NCBI RefSeq assembly: GCF_001693385.1
Contig: NZ_CP016428.1
Coordinates: 2,976,001 to 3,040,000 of the forward strand
DNA length: 64,000 nucleotides
Reading direction: 5' to 3'
Origin: Bradyrhizobium icense
GTDB lineage: Bacteria > Pseudomonadota > Alphaproteobacteria > Rhizobiales > Xanthobacteraceae
The position numbers and the translations under genes are program-made. This document shows, in pieces, positions 1 to 8,028 of this stretch (the first letter of the stretch is position 1; each line of letters starts with the position of its first letter). Below the pieces are notes generated by a model, which searched no databases, was not told the origin of the DNA, and worked only from the letters and a program-made list of their open reading frames with translations.

Positions 1-77
1 GCAAAACCATAGAGTTGGACTATGCCTGAGTGGTCGTCTGTCGTAGCCGACACTCCCCGGAATTGTTTGGTCACAGC

Positions 78-1913
78 ATGACGGACCTTCCATCCCTGGT
101 GGACGTCAAGGGGAAGCCCGAAGTCAGCTCGGCGATGCCCAATTCCACGCGTTGGCTTGTTCGCGGAACAGCCGCGCTCGCGCTGGTCGTCGCCACTTCG
201 TGGCTCGGATATATCGTTGCGTTCCAGCGTGGACTCGACCATTTGCACGTTGCTGCTCAGCAGCGGTTGGCGATGGAAGCCGCAAGACTCGATGGTCATC
301 TTTCGAGATTTGAATTTTTACCGTCATTGCTAGAGACGTCTCCGAGCGTCTTCCGGTTGCTCAGCACTCCCCAGGATACCGCACTGCAGCAATCCGTCAG
401 CCTGTACTTGAAGTCGATCAATCTGCTTGCGGGGGCCGACAACCTCTACGTTTTAGATGTTTCGGGAGACACCTTGGCAGCGGCCGATTTCGAGCAGCCA
501 GGCACGCCGGTTGGCCGAAACCTGTCGTACCGCCCATATGTGAGCGAAGCTCTCGCGAGCGGCCGAGGAGCGTTCTTCGGTATCGGTATTACGAGCGCAC
601 GCGCTGGCTACTATCTCTCCTACGCCCTGAAGGAGGGCGGCGCGACCAGGGGGGTCGCCACCGTCAAGGTCAATCTGGATTCGTTCGAGCGTGAATGGCG
701 CAATACTGAAGGCGACATTCTTCTGCTCGACGAGCGTCAGGTCACCATACTCGCTTCCCGTGACGAGTGGCGCTATCGGCCGATGGCACCGCTGTCGGTG
801 CAGATGCGAGATGACATTTCTCGATCCAAACCTTACGGCAACCACGACCTGACGCCGCTCGGATGGACCGTGGTCGCTCAATCCAAAGGCGGCGCGCGTA
901 TCTCCGCCGAGAGCGGAACCGCTTATACGCTCAGCGAGCTTCCAATTAACCGGGGCCTCTGGAAGCTCGTCCTTCTCGACGACGAGGCGCCGATAAGGCA
1001 GACCGCGCTGGTCATCGGCGCGATGTCGGGCCTCGCGTCTATGGTTGCGTTGCTGGCAGCTGTTCTCGTGATGCAACGCCGGAGAGAGATCAGGCAACGC
1101 CTGGCCAACCAAGCTGCGTTGCAGGCCGCGCACGACATGCTCGAGACCAGGGTGCAGGAGCGAACTGCCGAACTGCGGACCGCGCAGGATGAACTTGTCC
1201 ATGCCGGCAAGCTGGCTGCCCTCGGCCAGATGTCGGCCGGAATTGTGCATGAACTGAACCAGCCTCTGGCTGCGCTACAGACCGCGGCAGACAATGCAAT
1301 ACTGCTTGTCGATCGCGGGTCGATCGGCGATGCTCGCGGCAACCTCACCCGAATCGGTGAACTAGTACGCCGTCTTGGACGTTTGACCGGCCAGCTCAGG
1401 GTTTTCGCCTACAAGTCAAGCAGTCCGCTTGATGCGGTCTCCGTCGAACATGCGATCGTTGAATCGCTCAAGATCCTCGCTGCGCGTGTCAAGGAGGGCG
1501 GCGTCGCCGTCGTGACGGATATTAATGCCAATCTCTGCGTCCTTGCCGATCAAACGCGGCTTGAGCAGCTGTTGTGCAACATCGTGGCGAATGCGCTGGA
1601 TGCCGTGGAGAGCGTCGAGCGAAAATCGATCCTGATCCGGGCGACCCGGGAAGAGGGGCAGGCTGCCCGCTGCCGCATCGCCATCAGCAACAATGGTCCG
1701 GCGATCGCGTCCGATGTTCTGCAGCGCATGTTCGAGCCTTTTGTGACGACCAAGCCTCCGGGCAAGGGGCTCGGCCTTGGCTTGATGCTTTCCAACCACA
1801 TCGCGCGTTCCTTCGGCGGCGAATTGCGTGCGCGAAATCTTCCTGATGGTGCCGAATTTGTCGTGATCCTTCCGTTGGCTGAGATAACAGAGGCGGCTTC
1901 GCATGGGCGATGA
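78..1913 (+). CDS. DctB-like sensor histidine kinase
   Basis: Membrane histidine kinase of the C4-dicarboxylate sensor (DctB) type, expected to phosphorylate the regulator encoded directly downstream. From the ATG at 78 (611 aa) there is a first membrane segment at about residues 27-48, a periplasmic dCache-like domain, a second membrane segment at about 309-333, a coiled coil, then the kinase core. The phosphoacceptor His391 lies in HELNQP, the N-box in NIVANALDAV near 501 and the G2 box in GKGLGLGL near 562. A GTG at 30 would add 16 residues and an ATG at 135 would remove 19; none has a clear Shine-Dalgarno, so the start is uncertain. The stop overlaps the next gene by 11 bp, indicating translational coupling. 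No dctA transporter is in the window, so the ligand is inferred from family resemblance only. Confidence 0.88.
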   Translation: MTDLPSLVDVKGKPEVSSAMPNSTRWLVRGTAALALVVATSWLGYIVAFQRGLDHLHVAAQQRLAMEAARLDGHLSRFEFLPSLLETSPSVFRLLSTPQDTALQQSVSLYLKSINLLAGADNLYVLDVSGDTLAAADFEQPGTPVGRNLSYRPYVSEALASGRGAFFGIGITSARAGYYLSYALKEGGATRGVATVKVNLDSFEREWRNTEGDILLLDERQVTILASRDEWRYRPMAPLSVQMRDDISRSKPYGNHDLTPLGWTVVAQSKGGARISAESGTAYTLSELPINRGLWKLVLLDDEAPIRQTALVIGAMSGLASMVALLAAVLVMQRRREIRQRLANQAALQAAHDMLETRVQERTAELRTAQDELVHAGKLAALGQMSAGIVHELNQPLAALQTAADNAILLVDRGSIGDARGNLTRIGELVRRLGRLTGQLRVFAYKSSSPLDAVSVEHAIVESLKILAARVKEGGVAVVTDINANLCVLADQTRLEQLLCNIVANALDAVESVERKSILIRATREEGQAARCRIAISNNGPAIASDVLQRMFEPFVTTKPPGKGLGLGLMLSNHIARSFGGELRARNLPDGAEFVVILPLAEITEAASHGR

Positions 1914-3279
1914 GCAATCAATTGGCGTGATCTACGTCGAGGACGACGAGGATGTCCGCATTGGCGGCGTTCAGGCGCTCGAACTTGCGGGCTTTTCGGT
2001 CTCGGGATTTGCTTCGGTCGAGACCGCCAACGTATCCGTGCGCTCAGACATGCCCTTCGTCGTGGTCTGCGACGTGCGCCTGCGCGGCAAGAGCGGCCTT
2101 GATTGGCAGGCCGACCTGCGCCGGCTGGATCAGGATTTGCCGGTAATCCTGATCACTGGCCATGGCGATATTGCAATGGCCGTGCAAGCGATGCGCAATG
2201 GCGCCTACGATTTCATCGAGAAGCCGTGCTCCTCGGAGCAGCTCATTTCGGTGGTGCGCAGGGCGGTCGAAAAGAGACGCCTGACCTTGGAGGTCCGCGC
2301 GTTGCGATCTGCCCTGGCTGATCGCCAGGGGATTGAAGCGAACCTGTTGGGCCGCTCGCCGCAGATACAGGAGGTGCGCAGGCTCGTATCTACGTTAGCC
2401 TCGACGAATGTCGACGTCACGATCTATGGCGAAACCGGGACCGGCAAGGATGTTGTCGCGCGCTGTCTCCACAATCACAGCGGTCGCCGCACCGGCAATT
2501 ATGTCGCGGTGAACTGCGGCGGCCTGCCGGAGTCGCTGGTCGAGAGCGAGTTGTTCGGCCACGAGGTCGGCGCATTCACCGGTGCCACCCGCCAGCGTAT
2601 CGGCAAGATCGAATATGCCAATGGCGGAACGCTGTTCCTCGACGAAATCGAGAGCATGCCGCTGAGCGTGCAGGTGAAGTTGCTCCGGTCGCTGCAGGAT
2701 CGGTCGATTGAGCGCGTCGGAACGAACAAGCCGATCTCGGTGGATTGCCGTGTCGTGGCGGCGAGCAAGACGAATTTGTTCGAGCTGAGCGAAAAGAAAC
2801 TGTTTCGCGCGGATCTCTACTATCGCCTTGGCGTCGCATTCATCGAACTGCCGCCGCTTCGGGAACGGCGCGAAGACATTCCGCTGCTGTTCGAGCACTT
2901 CACGCTGGATGCCGCCAGACGCTTCGAGCGCGATGCGCCGATCCTGGACGAGCAGACCATGTCCGTGTTGCTGGCTTATTCCTGGCCGGGGAACGTACGC
3001 GAGCTTCGCAACGTCGCCGACCGCTTCGTGCTGGGCGTGCTCGACGGCAAGGCGATCAACAAGTCTGGGTTTGGTACGTCGGATCTGTCGTTGCCCCGAC
3101 AACTCGAAAATATCGAGCGGTCGATCATCGAGGACGCGCTGCGGCGCAAGCAAGGCGACGTACAGGCAACCGCTGCGCTGCTGGGTATCCCGAAGCAAAC
3201 CCTGTACGACAAGATAAAGCGTCTTGCCGTGAACGTTGATGGGATCCGCGAAGGCTCAATCGTCCGCTCCGGAACCTGA
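1903..3279 (+). CDS. DctD-like sigma54-dependent response regulator
   Basis: NtrC/DctD-class activator, 458 aa, in three parts. The receiver domain (about 7-125) has the acidic pair D14/D15, phosphoacceptor Asp57 and the conserved Lys in EKPCS. The AAA+ domain (about 150-380) has Walker A GETGTGKD and the sigma54-contact loop GAFTGA. A Fis-type helix-turn-helix lies at the C-terminus (AALLGIPKQTLYDKIKRL). It overlaps the kinase gene, so the two form one cotranscribed pair. Activators of this class drive RNA polymerase with sigma54 at -24/-12 promoters. I did not find a convincing -24/-12 sequence ahead of the following PHA synthase gene, so the target is likely elsewhere. Confidence 0.93.
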   Translation: MGDEQSIGVIYVEDDEDVRIGGVQALELAGFSVSGFASVETANVSVRSDMPFVVVCDVRLRGKSGLDWQADLRRLDQDLPVILITGHGDIAMAVQAMRNGAYDFIEKPCSSEQLISVVRRAVEKRRLTLEVRALRSALADRQGIEANLLGRSPQIQEVRRLVSTLASTNVDVTIYGETGTGKDVVARCLHNHSGRRTGNYVAVNCGGLPESLVESELFGHEVGAFTGATRQRIGKIEYANGGTLFLDEIESMPLSVQVKLLRSLQDRSIERVGTNKPISVDCRVVAASKTNLFELSEKKLFRADLYYRLGVAFIELPPLRERREDIPLLFEHFTLDAARRFERDAPILDEQTMSVLLAYSWPGNVRELRNVADRFVLGVLDGKAINKSGFGTSDLSLPRQLENIERSIIEDALRRKQGDVQATAALLGIPKQTLYDKIKRLAVNVDGIREGSIVRSGT

Positions 3280-3417
3280 CGAAGGCAAGCGAACGTTTGT
3301 GACGCTCCGGGCGGCGCGATGCAGCCGCCGGGCATGAGAGCGAAGGGCGCCAGACAGAAGCTGCCCGGAACTGGAAACGCAACACATCATCCTATTTTGC
3401 TGAGTGAGGGATATCTG

Positions 3418-5136
3418 ATGAATCGGCCATTCAATATGCCGGACGAGTTTGTCGACGGATTCATGAAGGCGGGCGCGAGCCTGTGGCGGTCGCTGGGGTG
3501 GCCCGTGGATGACGATCGCGACGGTACGAAGGCGAGTTCAGCGCTCAGCTCGTCGGCACGCATCGCTGAACTACAGGCCGAGCATCTGAAGCGTCTGTAC
3601 CAGGTCACGGAGCACGTCATCAGATCGGCCGCGGGCATGCAGAGCGAAGGAGGCCTGGAACCCGCGCGCGGCGATCGCAGGTTCAATGCCACGGAATGGC
3701 GGGACAACTCGCTCTACAGCCTGCTGAAGCAGTCCTATCTGTTGAACTCGCGCTATTGCACCGACTTCGTCGAAGCCCTGGATATGGATGAGAGGGAGAA
3801 GCACCGGCTGCGTTTCTTCACGCGCCAGCTCGTCGAGGCGATGAGCCCGACCAATTTTACCGCCACCAACCCTGATGTCATCAAGCTCGCGACCGATACC
3901 GAAGGTCAAAGCCTCAGGGCGGGCCTCGACAATTTGATGGCCGATCTTGGCAAGGGCAATCTGACGATCACGGACGAGAGCGCATTCGAGGTCGGTAAGG
4001 ACGTCGCGACTTCAAAGGGTGCGGTCGTGTTCGAAAACGACCTGTTTCAGCTCATTCAATATGAGCCCGCGACGGAGCAGGTGGCCGCGCGGCCTCTGTT
4101 GATTGTCCCTCCTTGCATCAACAAGTTCTACATCCTCGACCTCCAGCCGGCCAATTCCTTCGTCGGGTTCGCGGTCGAGCACGGCCTGACGGTGTTCATG
4201 GTCTCCTGGCGCAATCCGGATGCCTCTTGCGGGCATTTTGGCTGGGACGATTACGTCCAGCATGGCGCCATGCGCGCCATCGAAATCACTCAATCGATTT
4301 CGGGTGCCGACAAGATCAACGTTGTCGGCTGGTGCGTCGGCGGAACCATCCTGTCGTCTGCGCTTGCACTGCTGCGGACGCGAGGGGACGAGTCGGTGGC
4401 CAGCGTGACCTTGCTGACGACCATGCTCGATTTCCGGGAGCCGGGCGATCTTGGCGTGTTCGTGGACGAAGAGAGCGTGCGTCAGCGCGAGCAGACGATC
4501 GGCAACGGAGGCATCTATCGCGGCGCCGAGCTTGGGTTCGTGTTCCAGACCCTTCGTTCGAAAGAACTGATATGGCCGAACGTGGTCAATCACTACCTGA
4601 AGGGAAAGCCGCCGGAACGTTTCGATCTTCTGTTTTGGAACGCCGACGTAACCAATCTGCCGGGACCGATGTATTGTTGGTACATCAGGAACATGTACCT
4701 GGAGAACAATCTTCGGAATCCAAACAGATTGAAGATGTGCGGCGCATCGGTCGATTTGGGACGTGTCGACCTGCCTGCCTACGTTCTGGCGACCGTCGAG
4801 GATCATATCGTGCCGTGGCGATCCGCCTATCGCACGACGGGCCTGTTCGGCGGTGACACTCGTTTTGTTCTCGGCGCGAGCGGGCATATTGCCGGCGTGA
4901 TCAACCCGGCATCGAAGAACAAGCGAAGCTACTGGGTGTCGGCCAATCGATGCGACGATCCGGCGACATGGCTGGCGAGCGCCGACGAAAAACCGGGCAG
5001 TTGGTGGAACGACTGGATCGGTTGGCTCAAGGCTTGGGCAGAAGAGCAGCTTCCGGCGCGCACGCAACTCGGCAGCAACGTCTATCCTCCGGGCGAACCG
5101 GCGCCCGGTCGATATGTGAAGGCGAAAGCGAACTGA
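3418..5136 (+). CDS. phaC: Class I poly(3-hydroxyalkanoate) synthase
   Basis: Polymerises (R)-3-hydroxyacyl-CoA into PHA storage granules. From the ATG at 3418 (572 aa) the lipase-like box GWCVGG gives catalytic Cys306, with Asp462 in VEDHIVPW and His490 in ASGHIAG. Spacing and length fit class I synthases. The ATG at 3418 follows GAGGG with suitable spacing and begins MNRPFNMPDEF; an upstream ATG at 3319 adds 33 residues of unlikely sequence. No phaA, phaB, phaE or phasin gene is adjacent. It follows the DctBD-like pair by 138 bp in the same direction, which could link dicarboxylate sensing to carbon storage, but this is inference from position only. Confidence 0.93.
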   Translation: MNRPFNMPDEFVDGFMKAGASLWRSLGWPVDDDRDGTKASSALSSSARIAELQAEHLKRLYQVTEHVIRSAAGMQSEGGLEPARGDRRFNATEWRDNSLYSLLKQSYLLNSRYCTDFVEALDMDEREKHRLRFFTRQLVEAMSPTNFTATNPDVIKLATDTEGQSLRAGLDNLMADLGKGNLTITDESAFEVGKDVATSKGAVVFENDLFQLIQYEPATEQVAARPLLIVPPCINKFYILDLQPANSFVGFAVEHGLTVFMVSWRNPDASCGHFGWDDYVQHGAMRAIEITQSISGADKINVVGWCVGGTILSSALALLRTRGDESVASVTLLTTMLDFREPGDLGVFVDEESVRQREQTIGNGGIYRGAELGFVFQTLRSKELIWPNVVNHYLKGKPPERFDLLFWNADVTNLPGPMYCWYIRNMYLENNLRNPNRLKMCGASVDLGRVDLPAYVLATVEDHIVPWRSAYRTTGLFGGDTRFVLGASGHIAGVINPASKNKRSYWVSANRCDDPATWLASADEKPGSWWNDWIGWLKAWAEEQLPARTQLGSNVYPPGEPAPGRYVKAKAN

Positions 5137-5451
5137 TGGCGTGACTGTTCATGGGGGCGGCCAAGCGGCGGCGGTATCGCGCAACGACGGGACTGTAGAT
5201 CCAGAATCCTTGCGCATTGGCTTACGCGCTAATTGGGTCAGGTTGAGAAGAAGTCCGATCGGATCGGGGGTGTCGAAATCCGATTCACTGCTCATCGACA
5301 CCGCTCTTTCGATTGCCATTCCTCTATAGTGACGACAATGCGCAGCGAGTGATCCCTCGCAGAGACGTTCCCTGAGGAGTTGGCTTCGTATGGCCAGGAG
5401 CGCTCTGCAGAAGATATTGCTGCGGCTTGGCGATCACGCGCCCGGCGGCTG
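5137..5451. other. Intergenic stretch, no gene seen
   Basis: Between the PHA synthase stop and repeat copy A I see no open frame with a ribosome binding site and recognisable protein sequence. A 62-codon frame at 5141-5329 has no motif and is probably chance. Confidence 0.5.
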
Positions 5452-5800
5452 TACTATTTTTGCGAAAATAGTATAACGGCCGAATGTGGAAGACGATAAG
5501 GTAACAGATTGAAATCGCAAGACAATCTATTTTCCGTCGCGCCCATGATGGATTGGAGCGAGAGTTTAAGTTTTTCAATTGGTTAGACAACCGCGTGTGC
5601 ACGACGTGTGCACCGGGAGATCAAGTAAAATCTATTGACGGCCAATCTGAGAACGGGGCGTGATGTCGACGTTGGGGCTCGACGCAATCGAATTGACAAG
5701 AACAAAGCACTTACCTGCGGCCGAGAAGCTGATCTCGTTTGTCGGCATGGGCAACGAACCGGTCTTCGTGTCGCCGGCGGCGCGCTGCTTTGAGCGTGAG
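5452..5800 (+). repeat. Dispersed repeat copy A with decayed dusA 5' end (putative attachment junction)
   Basis: First of four related intergenic repeats. From left to right: a perfect 9-bp-arm palindrome (5452-5473, arms TACTATTTT/AAAATAGTA); a reading frame from a TTG at 5509 to the stop at 5584-5586 that reads DNLFSVAPMMDW before diverging; two direct GTGTGCAC octamers 11 bp apart (5595-5602, 5606-5613); and a tail with ATTGACGG and AATCTGAG. SVAPMMDW matches the N-terminal block of tRNA-dihydrouridine synthase A (DusA, FSVAPMxDWTDRHCR). Everything after ATGATGGATTGG is non-DusA and is shared with the other copies. The 5' end of dusA is a described integration target for a tyrosine-integrase family, so I read this as an old island junction. 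No integrase gene remains nearby. Similarity to copy D extends to about 5795. Confidence 0.65.
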
Positions 5801-6006
5801 GGTGAAAACCGAAAAAATTCGTCAGATGGCGCAGGCCACGCTCGATAACGCAAAGGATGCCGTGTCAATTGCCTACGAAATCAACCAGCCTCGTATCGCC
5901 AGCCGAAGGGGTGCGATCCAGCAGGCGTGGGAGAGGGCGAGCTGGTTAGTTTAATGGGGTTGCGCCGAATGACCTCGACGGGCTCGCAGCTCTTCCGGGC
6001 GCAGGG
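5801..6006. other. Possible coding remnant, unidentified
   Basis: A short + frame ending at 5954 includes EKIRQMAQATLDNAKDAV and AYEINQPRIASRRG, which looks like real helical protein, but it has no credible start and runs back into repeat copy A. I do not recognise it. It may be the tail of a gene decapitated when the repeat junction formed. Confidence 0.25.
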
Positions 6007-7332
6007 CTAGAAATCCGCGACTTTGCCCCATGCCGATGCCGAGAACCGATTTGGGCGATACGGTTTCGGATCAAACATGGGCTCCGATCCAGTGATGAGG
6101 TCGGCGATCAGGTGGCCGGCTCCCGGCCCGATGCCGAAGCCGTGCCCGGAAAAGCCGGCGGCCAGAATGAGGCCGGGCACCTTCTCCAACTCTCCTAGGC
6201 CAGGCACGCCGTCCGGGGTGCTATCGATATAGCCGGCCCAAGCCGCGGTGATCTTCGTCTTGCGGAGTTCGGGTATGAGTTCGATTGCCCGGCTGTGGGT
6301 CAGCTTCACCGCAGCCGGATCGGGCGTCGGATCGAGAATGCGCATGTGTTCCATCGGGGTCGGCCCATCGAGTCTCCAGCACTTCAACGTCTCGTGGCCG
6401 GAACGAATCCCTTCGAGGCCGCCCGGTAAGAGGCTGCGCCAACGCTTCAAAAACATCGGCAGAAATTGCGGCGCGAAACGCAGCTGCTGCGGCGTGACGT
6501 CCACGCGCCCGCGTCCGCTGATCGCCAAGGTGTAGCCGCCATCGGTCCGGCGGGTGAAGGAGATGCTGGCGGTATGCAGGGCATCCGGCAAATCTTTGGC
6601 ACCGGGAGAGACGGCCAGTATCGAAGAACGGATCGAAGCTTGGGGGAAACGGATGCCGACCTGGCGGCAGAAGGACGATGCCCATGCACCCCCGGCCAGC
6701 ACCGCGATCTTCGTCTTGATCGTTCCGCTCTCTGTAACAACCGCGCTCAATCGCCCGGCTTCCAATTCGATGCCCCGCGCGGCACAATTCTGGTGAACCG
6801 TTCCGCCCAGCTTCAGGATCGCGGAAGCTACGGCCGGCGCGGCCTTGCCGGGATCGGCCGTCCCATCGGTGGGCGAAAAGACGCCACCCTTCCAGGCGCG
6901 TTCGGTGGCACGGCCACGCCCTGTTGCTCCGGCACTGTCCAGCACATGGGTCGTCACGCCGACCGTTCTGGCGAAGTCGCACCAGCGCGCCCAGCGGGCA
7001 AGCTCAGCCTCGTCATTGCTCAGATACAGGAGACCGCAGCGGCGAAAGCCAGTATCTTCACCGCTCTCGGCGGCAAACCGCTCCCAGAGATCGAGGCTCT
7101 TCATCGCCATCGGCAGTTCGCGGGCATCCCGGTTCTGCTGCCGGCACCAGCCCCAGTTGCGGCTTGACTGCTCCGCGCCGACCCTTCCCTTCTCAACCAG
7201 GGCGACCCGGATGCCCCGCTTCGCAAGGTAATAGGCTGCAAACACGCCGACGATGCCGCCGCCAATTACCACCGCATCGGCGGACGCAGGCAATTCGGGG
7301 GAGCTTTCGATGTGATGCAGCGGCGCGGGCAT
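6007..7332 (-). CDS. FAD-dependent amino-acid/amine oxidoreductase (DAO family)
   Basis: 441-aa flavoenzyme of the D-amino-acid oxidase/DadA-like fold, expected to oxidise an amine or amino acid to an imine and pass electrons to oxygen or the respiratory chain. The N-terminal dinucleotide motif VVIGGGIVG (residues 22-29) is followed by the acidic end of strand 2 (LVEKGRVG) and SSRNWGWCRQQ, a block typical of rhizobial members. The C-terminal block AGFSGHGFGIGPG contributes to FAD binding. It is transcribed divergently from an Lrp-type regulator whose start is 216 bp away, suggesting control by that regulator. It is the most divergent of four DAO-type oxidases in the window. Substrate unknown. 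Confidence 0.88.
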   Translation of the reverse strand: MPAPLHHIESSPELPASADAVVIGGGIVGVFAAYYLAKRGIRVALVEKGRVGAEQSSRNWGWCRQQNRDARELPMAMKSLDLWERFAAESGEDTGFRRCGLLYLSNDEAELARWARWCDFARTVGVTTHVLDSAGATGRGRATERAWKGGVFSPTDGTADPGKAAPAVASAILKLGGTVHQNCAARGIELEAGRLSAVVTESGTIKTKIAVLAGGAWASSFCRQVGIRFPQASIRSSILAVSPGAKDLPDALHTASISFTRRTDGGYTLAISGRGRVDVTPQQLRFAPQFLPMFLKRWRSLLPGGLEGIRSGHETLKCWRLDGPTPMEHMRILDPTPDPAAVKLTHSRAIELIPELRKTKITAAWAGYIDSTPDGVPGLGELEKVPGLILAAGFSGHGFGIGPGAGHLIADLITGSEPMFDPKPYRPNRFSASAWGKVADF

Positions 7333-7548
7333 GGGTATCTCCGACTGCCCTCAGTCTAGCCGCTTCCCGAACACAAGCGCTGCTGGAAATCGCCGCGCAG
7401 CCGAATAATATTCCGCTAGGGACGGCAGGCGCAATGCATCCTGCTTTACAACGAATTCTGTCGCCAATAGGCATTGCCGGGGAACGTGGTAAGATCGGGC
7501 GCAGCATATCATGCCGCAGCCGCGGCCAGCTTGAGAATCGACACAGCC

Positions 7549-8028
7549 GTGACGAAGTTGGATCGAATCGACATCAAGATCCTGAACGAGCTCCAGAAGA
7601 ATGGACGCATCTCTAATGTGGAGCTTGCGGAATTGGTCAATCTGTCTCCAAGCCCATGTCTCATGCGTGTGAAGAAGTTGCAGGCCGAAGGGTATATTCA
7701 AGGCTACGCGGCGCAGATCGACGTCAGCAAGCTTGGCCAAACTTTAACCGTCTTCACCGAGATCACCCTGAGAAATCATCGCCAAACGGATTTTGCGCGC
7801 TTCCTTTCGGTGGTCGAGAAGACCGATCAGATCATAGAGTGTCATCTCGTCTCCGGTGGGTACGACTATCTCCTGAAGTTCGTTACTGCCGGTATCGAGG
7901 AGTATCAGACCATCATGGAGCGATTGACTGACATGGATATCGGTATCGACAAGTATTTCAGCTTTGTCGTGCTGAAGTCGCCAATCGTAAAGACTCACAT
8001 GCCGCTGACCAGCCTGTTTCGCGTTTAA
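7549..8028 (+). CDS. Lrp/AsnC family transcriptional regulator
   Basis: 159-aa regulator starting at GTG 7549 (VTKLDRIDIKILNEL), the usual Lrp start; upstream in-frame codons from 7474 look non-coding. The N-terminal helix-turn-helix covers about residues 5-55 (NVELAELVNLSPSPCLMRVKKL). A RAM effector-binding domain follows (ECHLVSGGYDYLLKF). Such proteins sense amino acids and typically control adjacent transport or catabolic genes. It is divergent from the oxidoreductase at 6007-7332 and convergent with the ABC operon, its stop overlapping the last ABC gene's stop by 4 bp. Confidence 0.92.
   Translation: MTKLDRIDIKILNELQKNGRISNVELAELVNLSPSPCLMRVKKLQAEGYIQGYAAQIDVSKLGQTLTVFTEITLRNHRQTDFARFLSVVEKTDQIIECHLVSGGYDYLLKFVTAGIEEYQTIMERLTDMDIGIDKYFSFVVLKSPIVKTHMPLTSLFRV

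Noticed and set aside
3307..3332. Hairpin-like GGCGGC/GCCGCC after the response-regulator gene
   Set aside because: Short stem, no T-run, and within the likely phaC leader; too weak to call a terminator.
3280..3417. Sigma54 -24/-12 promoter ahead of phaC
   Set aside because: No GG-N10-GC pair in a convincing TGGCAC/TTGC context was seen.
4012..5067. A 351-codon minus-strand frame opposite phaC
   Set aside because: Antisense to a synthase with an intact catalytic triad; no ribosome site and Arg/His-rich composition.
5141..5329. A 62-codon + frame after phaC
   Set aside because: No ribosome site suited to its start and no protein-like pattern.
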